From positions 30,136,481 through 30,200,480 of the forward strand of contig OY821746.1 in the NCBI GenBank assembly GCA_963682055.1: a stretch of DNA of 64,000 nucleotides, given 5' to 3'. This document shows, piece after piece, positions 50,069-59,692 of the stretch. Positions within the stretch are counted from its first letter, which is position 1; every line of letters starts with the position of its first letter. The stretch is from Primula veris (lineage: Eukaryota; Streptophyta; Magnoliopsida; Ericales; Primulaceae). A program made the translations under genes and the position numbers. The notes beneath the pieces were generated by a model. That model was not told the origin of the DNA. It saw only the letters and a list, made by a program, of their open reading frames with translations, and did not search any database.

Positions 50069-51450
50069 CGAAACTTACTACAACTTCTAAGCAAAAATGT
50101 AACTAGCCTGAGCTTAAAATAACTAGCTTGAGCTTCAAAACAATAATTCTCTATTGCGTCTTTGTGAGTGTTCTATGCGAGATTTAATCGGATACTTTAA
50201 GCAAATAAGTTAGCAATTTTTAGGATTTCTTTAAAAGGTTCTCCTAGCTTGAGCTCAAATTAACTAGCTTGAGCTTCAAAACAATAATTCTGTATAGCGT
50301 CTTTTACAATGTTCTACGCGAGTTTTAATTAGATACTTTAAGCAGATAAGTTGGCAATATTCAGTTTTTTTAAAGGTTCTCCTAGCTTAAGCTTAAAATA
50401 ACTAGCTTGAGCTTAAAGTAACTTGCTTGAGCTTAAAATAGCTTGCTTGAGCTTCAAAACAATATTTCTCTATAGTGTCTTTTTTCAGTGTTTTATGCTA
50501 GATTCGATCGGATACTTTAAACAAATAAGCTGGCAATTTTAAGTTTAAGAAAAAAACAAGGTTCGCCTAGCTTAACACTTTCAAAGCTTTTTACAGGACA
50601 AAAAAGCCACAAAATCTCAGCTTATAAGCTGGTACGAACATAGTCCAACTAAAAAGTTGCATAAAAACCTTCACTCTAATCACTAGAGAGTTAGCTCTCA
50701 AAATAAGATATTTCACCAAAAATAGAAACTATGAAAGTATTTCTAAGCCACTGAACAAAACTTACTACAACTTCTAAGCAAAAAAGTAACTAGCTTGAGC
50801 TTAAAAGCAATGATTCTCTGTTGCGTCTTTGTCAGTGTTCTATGTGAGATTTAGTCGGATACTTTAAGCAAATAAGTTGGCAATATTCAGTTTTTTTTAA
50901 AGGTTTCATCTAGCTTGAGCTTAAAGTAACTTGCTTGAGCTTCAAACAATAATTATCTATTGCGTCTTTGTCAGTGCTCTATGTGGGATTTGATCGGATA
51001 TTTTAAGCAAATAATTTGGTAATTTTCAGTTTTTTTTAATGGTTCTCCTGGCTTGAGCTTAAAATAACTAGCTTGAGCTTAAACTGACTAGCTTGAGCTT
51101 CAAAATATGCGAGATTTGATCGGATACTTTAAGCATATAAGCTGGAAATTTTATGTTTTTTTTCCACCTAGCTTAACACTTTTTTAACATCTTTTTCAGG
51201 CCAAAAAACCAATGTTTTGAAAAGCTCGCTTCTTAGTAAAAAAAATCTTTAAAAACTCGTTTTCTCGCTTATAGCGTAGCTCTTGCAAAAACGCTTTAGC
51301 TAATATTTTGCTTTTAAAGCACTGCCAAAAAACCCAGAAAAGCTGCAATAAAACAATCACTCTAATCACTAAATACTTTTAACTCTCAAAATATGATTCT
51401 ATTTCACTAAAATAGCAACTATGAAAGAATTTCACTACAACATAAATAAA
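50069..51450. repeat. Higher-order tandem array upstream of PUMY (CTAGCTTGAGCTT units)
   Basis: Six diverged units of roughly 120-185 bp carry CTAGCTTGAGCTTMAAA, TCTNTTGCGTCTTT, GATCGGATACTTTAAGCA and AAGTTGGCAAT. They form two blocks of three, at about 50104-50570 and 50787-51168. Each block is followed by the same tail, TAGCTTAACACTTT then ACTCTAATCACTA and CTATGAAAG, so the blocks arose by duplication of a roughly 700-bp unit (about 50069-50760 and 50761-51450). The second tail is interrupted by the hAT insertion 51209-51324. Confidence 0.8.
51209..51324. mobile_element. Small non-autonomous hAT element (116 bp), exact 8-bp TSD
   Basis: Begins CCAATGTTTTGAAAAGC and ends GCTTTTAAAGCACTG, with CCAAAAAA on both sides (51201-51208 and 51325-51332). 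The first copy of the surrounding tandem unit lacks it (CAGGACAAAAAAGCCAC at about 50595), giving an empty-site comparison. The interior (TAGCGTAGCTCTTGCAAAAA then CGCTTTAGCT) is shared with 57680-57850 and the segments upstream of 55736. Confidence 0.8.
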
Positions 51451-51688
51451 AAAAATCCAAAATTGTAAATAAAATCGAATGCTTTGAATTGAGGAAAAGA
51501 GAATAAATTGAAATAAAAATGATAAATAAGAATTAATATAACCGTGATCGTCGTCACCAACTTTCGCCGCCGTGGATTTAGTAAAAAAGTAATTTGAGAC
51601 TTTTGAATAAATTAATATTCAAAGTTATCAAATAGCAGTGCCAGTCCATGTGTTCTAAACTTTTATTCTTTTTGGTTATGGATACGGC
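51451..51688. other. PUMY upstream region with candidate 5' exon remnant
   Basis: On the minus strand a short frame ending CACG|GTTATA at 51554 reads TKSTAAKVGDDDH and is in the right phase to join exon 49672-49794, but has no ATG before an upstream stop. It may be a 5' exon with an unseen start, a UTR exon, or chance. Confidence 0.25.
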
Positions 51689-51942
51689 CGGTGGGTCCAG
51701 TTCGGTTCGTTTTTTGGCAAAACTGAAACCGATCAGATTTTTCGGTTTGCTTTTTTCGGTTTTTGCTCTTTTTATTTTTTGGACCGCACCGGTTTTGTTT
51801 TGATCCGGTTTCGGTTTTATTTTTGATTTTTTTCGGTTCGGTTTTATTGTAAACCGAAACCGACCTGAAAAAGTTTCGGTTTTTCGGTTTCGGTCTTTTT
51901 CGTCGGTTCGGTTCGGTTTTTTCGGATTTTCGCCCAGCCCTA
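51689..51942. mobile_element. CCGAA/TTCGG-rich hAT-like element, copy 2
   Basis: A TTCGGTTT-rich block ends CGCCCAGCCCTA, like the end of 3822-4122. GATACG flanks both sides (51681-51686 and 51943-51948), a partial target duplication. No coding sequence. Confidence 0.5.
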
Positions 51943-53055
51943 GATACGTGATAGACGTGTCACGATATGTGAATGATAAAATATCAATTACTCAATGTTT
52001 TGAAATTAGTAATATATAAATTTACTATTTATCTTGATTTATACTACATGTTTATACGAAAATAACATGTTAGTTGTGAGTCTTATGACCGATTTCTGAA
52101 TGCTATGCTAATTTTTTTAGATGAAATAGTAAAATTTGAAAGTTAAAAGGTCTTTTTTATATTTTAGGTTGTGCTTCTTTTGTATCGAAAGTGCCTACGA
52201 CGTGTTGTGGAACGTCCAATGCCCCAATACGTGTCCACAGAAGTGTGTTTGTGTTTGGTCTATTGGTGAGTAAGTCAAATGCACGAAAATTGAAGTGTCT
52301 CACACGTGATATGAAATGTCAGGTAAAGACATGTATCCGACACAGTTAATTTTTATTTATTTAATTATCAATTTCATCCGTTAGGTGTTGACAATTCATC
52401 AATTACGTCCTCTACCATACTATCTGTAATGTTAATGGTATTTTAAGATAAAGATAATCGAATTAAATGAATTTTGTTAGTAATTACTTCAGTAAGTATG
52501 TAAATTATGTGTGTGCTTGTCCAAAATTGTGTAGTTCGCTCCCAAATTGTGTAGTTCGCTACGAGATGGTATGTTGCTTTTCTTGGGAAATGTTATGAGT
52601 TTTTACAAAAATGCCATCTTATTATGCTCCACATTGCAAGCATTACTCCATTAGTAGTTGGTACCGGAAAATGTTAATATAGTCATTTGAGATGTTGGTA
52701 TCTGATTATTGTTGATATTTAGGACTGCTTTATCTTGATATTGTTTTCGAAACTGATTTCTAACGCTTTCTCATCCATAGAGGGCTTTTTATGCCAGCTT
52801 TTACGGGATCGGTGTCTTTCGACGAGCCTCTTCTTGTGTTTTGAGCTAATATGTATCTTGGTTATGGTTACGGTAACAAGGCTTACTTATAGAGTTATAA
52901 TAGACTTAATAGTACTCAGTTGTGACTCAGTGTGAGTTTAGCTGTTGCTTATATTTAACATTGGTGCTTATTATTTTATTTACAGTATCAAAACGAATAA
53001 TCAAGTGAGACCTTATTGCCTTCATATTGTCCCTAACTTTTACGGTATTTAGGTA
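51943..53055. other. Intergenic DNA, no gene seen
   Basis: Ordinary sequence. A short direct repeat, AAATTGTGTAGTTCGCT, occurs twice at about 52527 and 52544. Confidence 0.4.
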
Positions 53056-53341
53056 TAGGGCCGGGCGAAAACCCGAAAAAATCGAATCAAACCGAAAAAC
53101 CAAAACTTTTTCGGGTCGATTTCGGTTTAGAATAAAACCGGACCGAAAAAAACCGAAAAATCGGAAAAAGCGAAAATAAAACTGAAAAAAAAACCGAAAA
53201 ATAACCAAAAACACCGAAAAAACCCGAAGAAAAACAAAAAAAAAACCGAAAGACCGAAACAAACCGGTTTGGTTCGGTCCAAAAAATAAAAAGACCGAAA
53301 ACCGAGAAAATCCGAACCGAATCGTACCGAACTCAGTCCTA
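53056..53341. mobile_element. CCGAA/TTCGG-rich hAT-like element, copy 3 (inverted)
   Basis: Begins TAGGGCCGGGCGAAAACCC and ends CGAACTCAGTCCTA, so it is inverted relative to the other two copies. The interior is AACCGAAAAA variants. No exact 8-bp target duplication is visible. The long minus-strand frame rich in F, R and S is an artefact of this composition. Confidence 0.5.
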
Positions 53342-55293
53342 TTTGGCCCAAACAAACCAGTTGGTGGTGATATTAAAGTCTTTTTTGCCTATTGTACAAC
53401 ACAGCTGCAAGAGTACCAGATCTATTATAGGTTTTAATGATGACACTAAATATTTTTCAATCTGCTTCATGAATATATTGGCTTGTTTTCCAGTCTATTG
53501 TAAAGTTTAAGTAACAATTAACAACAGACATAAAATAATCTTTTACAGTTTAAGAAATAGAAGGGAAAAAAAAAGTAGAATAAGAATTTAAGAAAACAGA
53601 AAAATTATTGCAAATTAGCAACTGCGCCAGCCCACGGCTCAGAGGCGCAGCCCAATTTTTTCCTTTTTAACAATAAAAATATAAACTTATTGAAACTAAA
53701 TCGAACCTCCTACCTCTCGCTTGCAAAGCGTATGCTCTACCGTTACCATATGAGGTACCACTTGATTGTTACAAAATAATAATTTTATTTATATAAGTAC
53801 AATTAATATTGGGTTATGGAGCCATTAGAAAAGGAAAAAATAAGGATATGACTTGTAATTGAAGTTTTTGTTTCATAAAAACGCAAGAAAAGAATATACC
53901 ATTTTTTCAATGATTATTTTGGTTTGCATTAAGTTTCAAATTTTTTTTCTAAATAATCAGAGTTTTTTTTTTTTAAGACGAAAAAAAAAAAAATTAAGGC
54001 GAAAAAAAAAAAAAAGTTCCCCTGGGGCACTTATACACCCAGGACCGGCACAGTGTACTAATGATTATATTCAAATCTGCATGTGTTTTCACATGACTAA
54101 TTTTTTTATTTATTGAATATGATATCCATCCATACGTGTGGTTCACCCTAAATTGGATTAAAAGGTATTTCCATAAGTTTTATACTATAAAATTATTATC
54201 TCAATTTAACATAAACACGAGTAGTAGTAGTTCTAAGTTTTCACTTTTCACTACTATAGCAATAATTGTAGGATATTATTGACCCAAACATACAATATCC
54301 ATATCCATGTGATGCTTTTAAGTTTTATCTGAATATTTAATTGTTGGGCCCTCCATGTTAGCCTATTCTTTCGCTGGAATCATATGCTTTGACACCCACA
54401 CAGCGTTTTCATCTGCTCTCCCGCTTCTCATTTAATTCTTTTATTACGAAACTACGTATAATTTTAACCGATTAATAATTTATATTAAAATTATCGGAAT
54501 AAATTTTTTTAAAATTTAATCATATAGTTCAAACATTAAATTATAAGATTTAGTTTTGAAATTTTTTATTTTGATAATTTTAATTAATGTTATAAACCGA
54601 TCAAAATTGTATTTAATTTTGATAAATGATAATTAATTGGAAACGAGAGAGTTAACATTTTGCTAATCCTTTGGTTGGATTATTGTAATTTTACAACCAT
54701 CTGGGACTGGTGAAAACCATAAACAAAAGTTTTCACTTTTGAACGTATATTTTTTTTGCTAGTTGCTACCATGTCTATGCGACAATGTTTTGTATGAATG
54801 GAAAATTGATCAAAAAGGAAAAAAACGAAAATCAACTGAGTTGGTTTGATGCTAAATACACATATTTACTGGAACGTGTTGTAATCACGGGATATACCGA
54901 GTATGCTATTTAGGTGGGCTGCAATCGTCTTCTACTTTAAAACCGGTTTTTATCAAATATTTTAATAAGAAATCACTAATTTTAATATTTCAATATCTCT
55001 TGGAAAATGACAATTTATTACATATTTAGAAACTTATTTATAAAAAAATCCGGTTGTTTTAAACTTGATGACTCTTGTACAAAAAATACATGTTTTGTGA
55101 ACTTATTTACAAATAGATACATATATCATTAAAAAATCCAAAAAAAATATTTAAAAATTAAAAAAGGAATTTTTAGAAAAACGCACAACATATGAAGATA
55201 CATTCTTGTTGTTTAGTGCTACGAATTACATCAAAATTGAATAAGAAGCGGCATAGTAAATTGAACCTTTGTCTTAAAAAGCATGCTTCATAT
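53342..55293. other. Intergenic DNA with tRNA-like relic
   Basis: Apart from the tRNA-Ala-like segment (53695-53765) the region is AT-rich and gene-free, with A-runs near 53985-54016. Confidence 0.4.
53695..53765 (-). pseudogene. tRNA-Ala(TGC)-like relic or SINE head
   Basis: On the minus strand GGTACCTCATATGGTAACGG is followed by GTAGAGCATACGC, the 7-base loop TTTGCAA (anticodon TGC) and GCGAGAGG. The B-box-like GGAGGTTCGATTTAG comes next. The anticodon stem pairs only three bases (CGC/GCG) and no acceptor stem closes, so it is not a working tRNA gene. Confidence 0.4.
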
Positions 55294-55860
55294 TAAAAAA
55301 AAAAAATCTCGATCTAAAGCTTGAAATTTACGTTTTTTTACGTTTTTAGCTCAGCTCTTACAGAAACGGTTTAGCTAAGTTTCCGATTTTTAAAAACACT
55401 AGATTGAACGCCATTTGGATTGGTCCACACACTAACATTTATGCTGATAAGCAGTGCATAGTACATACTGCAATAAATTCGTAGATTTTCATCCCCAAGA
55501 CAAGATACATAATTTAAGCATATACTAAAGATACAAGTCAAATGACCCCTACCACCAACTATTAAATACAAAGAGCTTAAGCTTAAAAAAAACTTCTAAA
55601 GCTTGTTTTTCCGTTTTGTAGGCAGCTAAAGCTTACGGTTTTTGCTTTTTACTTAGCTCTTACAAAAACGCTTTACCTAAGGTTTTGATTTTTAAAACAC
55701 TGAATTCCACACACTTGCATTTTTGCTGATAAGAAATGCATAACATAATAAATTTCACAGATTTTCATTCCCCAAAGAGGCCAAGATACATAATTTATGC
55801 ATATACTAAATTAAGGGACAAGTCAAAAGACCCCTACCACCGAGTATTAAATACAAAGAG
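55294..55860. repeat. Tandem duplication (285-bp period) of the BLT upstream region
   Basis: Two units, about 55294-55575 and 55580-55860, share TCTAAAGCTTG, CTTAGCTCTTACAAAAACG-like, ATTTTTAAAACACT, GCTGATAAG, CAAGATACATAATTTA, GCATATACTAAA and ACCCCTACCACC in order. Both end TATTAAATACAAAGAG. Each unit begins with part of the CAGTGTTTTAAA hAT family. The duplication gives the downstream gene two copies of the same promoter-like sequence. Confidence 0.8.
55845..55855 (+). promoter_or_regulatory. Putative TATA box of the BLT-like gene
   Basis: TATTAAATACA lies about 220 bp before the chosen ATG at 56072 and is followed by a T/C-rich leader. An identical sequence 285 bp upstream (55560-55570) is its tandem duplicate and could be an alternative start region. 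Confidence 0.4.
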
Positions 55861-56071
55861 GTGCATGTGGTCCATTTTTTTTTTTTCTCTCTTTTCACAA
55901 TCTTATTTCACCACCAAAGCAGCTCATAGAATTGACATACAGCACAATGGACCTACTACCCCCATTGACAACCCCAAAGCAAAAGAGAAAAGCTTCATTC
56001 TAAAGTGGAAAAGAAAGTTCCATTCATATAGTACAAAGTTGTCACTACAAAATACCCAAAACAAGAAGATC

Positions 56072-57073
56072 ATGATAATGATGATGATCAATGACAATAA
56101 TATTAGCTGCCCAGAAAATGAAACTACTAATGAGCCCACCTCCATAAAACACATCATTTCACCTTCCACTACTACAAGTACACCAATGTGGAAGCTATAT
56201 GATAACCCTTTTTATCACTCCCATCAAAAACAACTTGTGCATTATCCATCTAAACAACTAGTTAACCATAATCATCGTATCGCAGCTCATCGTAAGCTAG
56301 CTACTTCTTTCTGGGACGTGAGGTTTATTGGGCCAGTGATGGACTCAGAGCTGGATCGGGCCAAGGCCCAGTTGATAGAATTGAAAGCCGAGCTTGAATT
56401 TGAGCGTAAAGCTAGAAAGAAAATGGAGTTAGTGAACAAAAAGCTGGTTCGAGAGGTGGCCGAGGAGAGGCAAGGGAGAGAGACTTTGGAGAGAGTTTGT
56501 GAAGAGCTTGGGAAGAAGGTTTCGGTGAGTAAAGCGGAAATGAGTAAGATGAAGAGAGAGATTACGGAAGAAAGGAAAATGTTGCGTATGGCCGAGGTGT
56601 TTAGAGAAGAGAGGGTTCAAATGAAGCTCACCGAGGCTAAGTTCTTGATGGAAGACAAAATTTTGGAATTAAATCGAACCAAACAGAATCAGAACCAAAA
56701 CCAAAACAAAAATCAAACAGAGAATTTTTATATTCCTTCTATTCCAAACCGAAGTCCTTTGAAAAGTGAATTTTCATCGAAAGAAGAAGTTAAGCATGTT
56801 TCGGAAGAGAAGTTGAGTTGTGATTGTGGTAAAAGAGACGGGGTTTTGGTTACTAAATCTATGTTGGTTCATCAGAGAAAGCCTTCACCGGAACCTGAAA
56901 ATCCGCATATAAAGAGGGGGATAAGAGGGTTTGTCGAATTTCCGAAAGTGGTTCGAGCAATGGGATCGAAAAACAGGCATTTTGGTACAAAGTTAGAGTG
57001 TCAAAAGGCTCAGCTTAATTTACTTCTAAAACAAAAGAGTCCTATGAGATCCAGTAATCTCGTCATGAGTTGA
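56072..57073 (+). CDS. BLT: Coiled-coil protein related to BRANCHLESS TRICHOME
   Basis: Single exon, 333 residues from ATG 56072 (MIMMMINDNN). The frame is open back to 55736, but that extension lies in the duplicated promoter region and crosses its TATA-like site, so the later ATG is preferred. Residues 75-100 hold the diagnostic KLATSFWDVRFIGPVMDSEL. Residues about 90-195 are a charged coiled coil (DRAKAQLIELKAELEFERKA, EERQGRETLERVCEELGKK, KREITEERKMLRMAEVFREE). A Q/N-rich linker and a basic tail (KRGIRGFVEFPKVVRAMGSK) follow. In Arabidopsis, BLT interacts with STICHEL and promotes trichome branching through microtubule and endoreduplication control (knowledge). The related At5g41620-type proteins share the coiled coil, so orthology is likely but not proven. 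Its 3' end faces the IQD gene. Confidence 0.85.
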   Translation: MIMMMINDNNISCPENETTNEPTSIKHIISPSTTTSTPMWKLYDNPFYHSHQKQLVHYPSKQLVNHNHRIAAHRKLATSFWDVRFIGPVMDSELDRAKAQLIELKAELEFERKARKKMELVNKKLVREVAEERQGRETLERVCEELGKKVSVSKAEMSKMKREITEERKMLRMAEVFREERVQMKLTEAKFLMEDKILELNRTKQNQNQNQNKNQTENFYIPSIPNRSPLKSEFSSKEEVKHVSEEKLSCDCGKRDGVLVTKSMLVHQRKPSPEPENPHIKRGIRGFVEFPKVVRAMGSKNRHFGTKLECQKAQLNLLLKQKSPMRSSNLVMS

Positions 57074-57679
57074 TAATCTGAAATAGCTATGTTCTTTTGT
57101 CATATTTTAGCTTGTTTTGGTTATATTCTGATCAATATTAACACTTTCATCGAGTATATCTGTACATATTTGTCTGTTTCTTTTGTGACTATGAAAGTTG
57201 TTAGCCTTTTTCTTACCTCTAGCTGTTGCTTTTGTTTGAGCTCTCTCTACAAAGAGATGAGTACCCAGCAAACAAAAATTATATGATTGGAGTAAGTACT
57301 TTTTGGGATTATATATAGTTCATTATGATGAAAGATATCCAAAATATTGATTGGGATATGTTAATTATTTTTATGGATAATGTAAATATGTATATAGTAT
57401 GTGAAATAGACATCTCTACGGCATCATGAACTGCATTAAGGCCCCTCAACCACTGTAGTTTATACTAAATACACTATAAGGTAAGATGAACTTGTATCTT
57501 GGTTCTATTATGAACATCTTTAAACTGTGTTAGTTGATTTTCTGAAATAGTAACTTTCTTTAACAATTATTCTACCACCTATGTACCCCAAGTAACTAAC
57601 AAGTTGTGTTCAGAAGTGACACAATTGCAACTTAGTAAAATTGTACTTGAGTTTATATACAGTTTGCTTCAGATCTAAC
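57074..57679. other. BLT downstream region
   Basis: The first few hundred bases probably hold the 3' UTR. No independent gene is seen. Confidence 0.4.
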
Positions 57680-57850
57680 AGTGTTTTAAAAAGCAAAATC
57701 TTAGCTAAAGCGTTTTGCAATAGCTATGCTTAAAGCATGAAAAGCGTAAACTTTTAGTGACCTAAAAAGAGGAAATGCGAGCTTTTAAAGCTTTTTTTTT
57801 TAAGCTTTGAATCGATATTTTTTACTACGAAGCGCTCTTTTAAAATAGTG
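57680..57850. mobile_element. Small non-autonomous hAT element (171 bp), exact 8-bp TSD
   Basis: Begins AGTGTTTTAAAAAGC and ends CTCTTTTAAAATAGTG, flanked by GATCTAAC on both sides (57672-57679 and 57851-57858). The interior has CTTAGCTAAAGCG and AAGCTTTTAAAGC-like motifs shared with 51209-51324. It belongs to the CAGTGTTTTAAA family also found in the MGL intron. Confidence 0.85.
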
Positions 57851-57858
57851 GATCTAAC

Positions 57859-59692
57859 TGAGGTTTTGAAGCACTTATATCTCATTCACAAGTATTCTAT
57901 CCAGTATACATTGACTTCCATTTGTGTGTTATGGAGTATTATACGACTGTAATCAAGACGGTAACATAATGCAAGTTATAGTAGAGGAATTTATTGGGAA
58001 AATAAATGAAGGTGACTTCAAGTTCAAGGTGAGGAAAAAATATTTAACTAGTGTGTGTGACTACAAAAAAAATACTAATTTGATTCAGTGCATACTCATT
58101 TTTTAATATCTGAAGAGAAAAATGAGGGCCAGGAATCAGTTAGTTAGTGCCTGCAGGAAAATGCAGCTCTTATACCTGCAGAGAATTAGTAGGGTTTAAC
58201 TATTTCTTATGATTAGAGTTGCATCAGTAATTCAGTATATAGAAAGTGATTCAGCAATGCTTGGAAGAGATTGTCCTTTGAGGGCTTCATCAAAATCTGA
58301 GGCAGATGACTTGCCTTTATATTATTTAGTGAAGATACACTATGAGACATATACAAGAAAAATTAGGTGTTAGATGATATGGAGTGGCTTTAACATGTAC
58401 TACTCAGAGAGAAAAATACTTCCGAAAGGAGCCTGATTTTGTTTCATTAAATGCTCAAAAACATTGTTCCTAGGATTAAACTCGTTGATGTGATGCACTG
58501 ATCTGGGCTGAAAAAGGCCTTATAGAATACTAGTACTACATGTTTTTGTAGTCCGCAATGTGAAAAGTTTCATATCTGCTAAGCACATTTAGCAGCAAAA
58601 TTACTATCGAGTCGTGAATTCTTCCGTGGCATTGTCTGATATACGTTGTGAATATGTAAGGTGCACTGTGCAGGAGTTGTAGCAAAGCTCGTGCAAGAAT
58701 AACGACCAGAGGCTACATTTCTGTTGATTTGAATATCGCAAGGAATAAAAATACTTTGTAGTTTTGTATATCTAACTTGTTGCCTATTTTTATTTTCTCT
58801 ATTTTCCTGGTCTTAAATAGTTTTGGTTTAGTTCCATGTGAAATTCATGTTATTGAATATCGCTAGCTGTCATATGTCTCTTTCATTGTGCTAGCCTCCC
58901 TTCACAAAGCAAGAAAACAATGATTTTTTTTAACAAATTCCAATTTTTAATCCATTTCATTTTTTCTCCGCATGCTCTCTTTTATGTGATTTTTAGTTCT
59001 TGCAGTAATGGAATGCACTATGCAATGCTGGTTTAGGATATTCAGGTGGAATAATCTGAGATGAATACCTTTTGGGTGTTGGAATCGGAAATGCTTGTTT
59101 GGTAGCAGCTTTAAAGCAAAAAAGAACTGATTTCATCCGGTTAAAAGCTTCTTTATTTTTAGGCCAAACAGCCCAAAAAAGCTCAGGTTTTAAGCTGATC
59201 AAGCAATTAAAGTTTAAACTAATGAGATAAGCAAAAATCAAATGTTGAGCTGATACGCTACATTTGCACAAGGCCTAAGTATAGGACCCGAAACACTCGG
59301 ACTTGTCCATTATTGATCCTACTCGAATTGGTAGTATTGCTGACAACTAGAATTTTTTAAATCTGTTACGGGAAGACAAAAACAATATCATGCAAAACAT
59401 TGGTACATTTAGTAATAAATCAAGAGAATTTTTCATTGCTACGACAAAGTAGAATGTCAAAATCATCGTCTTACATTTATTTCCTAATCTCATTTTGCTC
59501 AGATAATCTAAACCGGAAAGAAAATTATTGATAAACAATCCTGAAAACAGACCAATACCGCTAAGTTATCCATACCATACCAATATCACAATCTACTGCT
59601 AAACCTTAAGCTATCATCCCACTGCCAACTCACTCTCTCATGATTTGTATAGTGATCGTTGTAAACAACATTTTTTCGTAAGTTATTGTTGC
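57859..59692. other. Convergent intergenic region between BLT and IQD genes
   Basis: No coding exon is recognised in 1.8 kb. A GCTTTAAAGC/AAGCTTC-rich patch at about 59105-59165 may be another decayed MITE. Confidence 0.4.

Noticed and set aside
52927..53355. 142-residue F/R/S-rich minus-strand open frame
   Set aside because: It is the translation of an AACCGAAAAA simple-motif element; the same false protein appears over the related copies.
55736..56071. N-terminal extension of the BLT-like frame
   Set aside because: It begins inside the tandemly duplicated promoter and spans the TATA-like site and a poly-T leader; the residues show no conserved feature.
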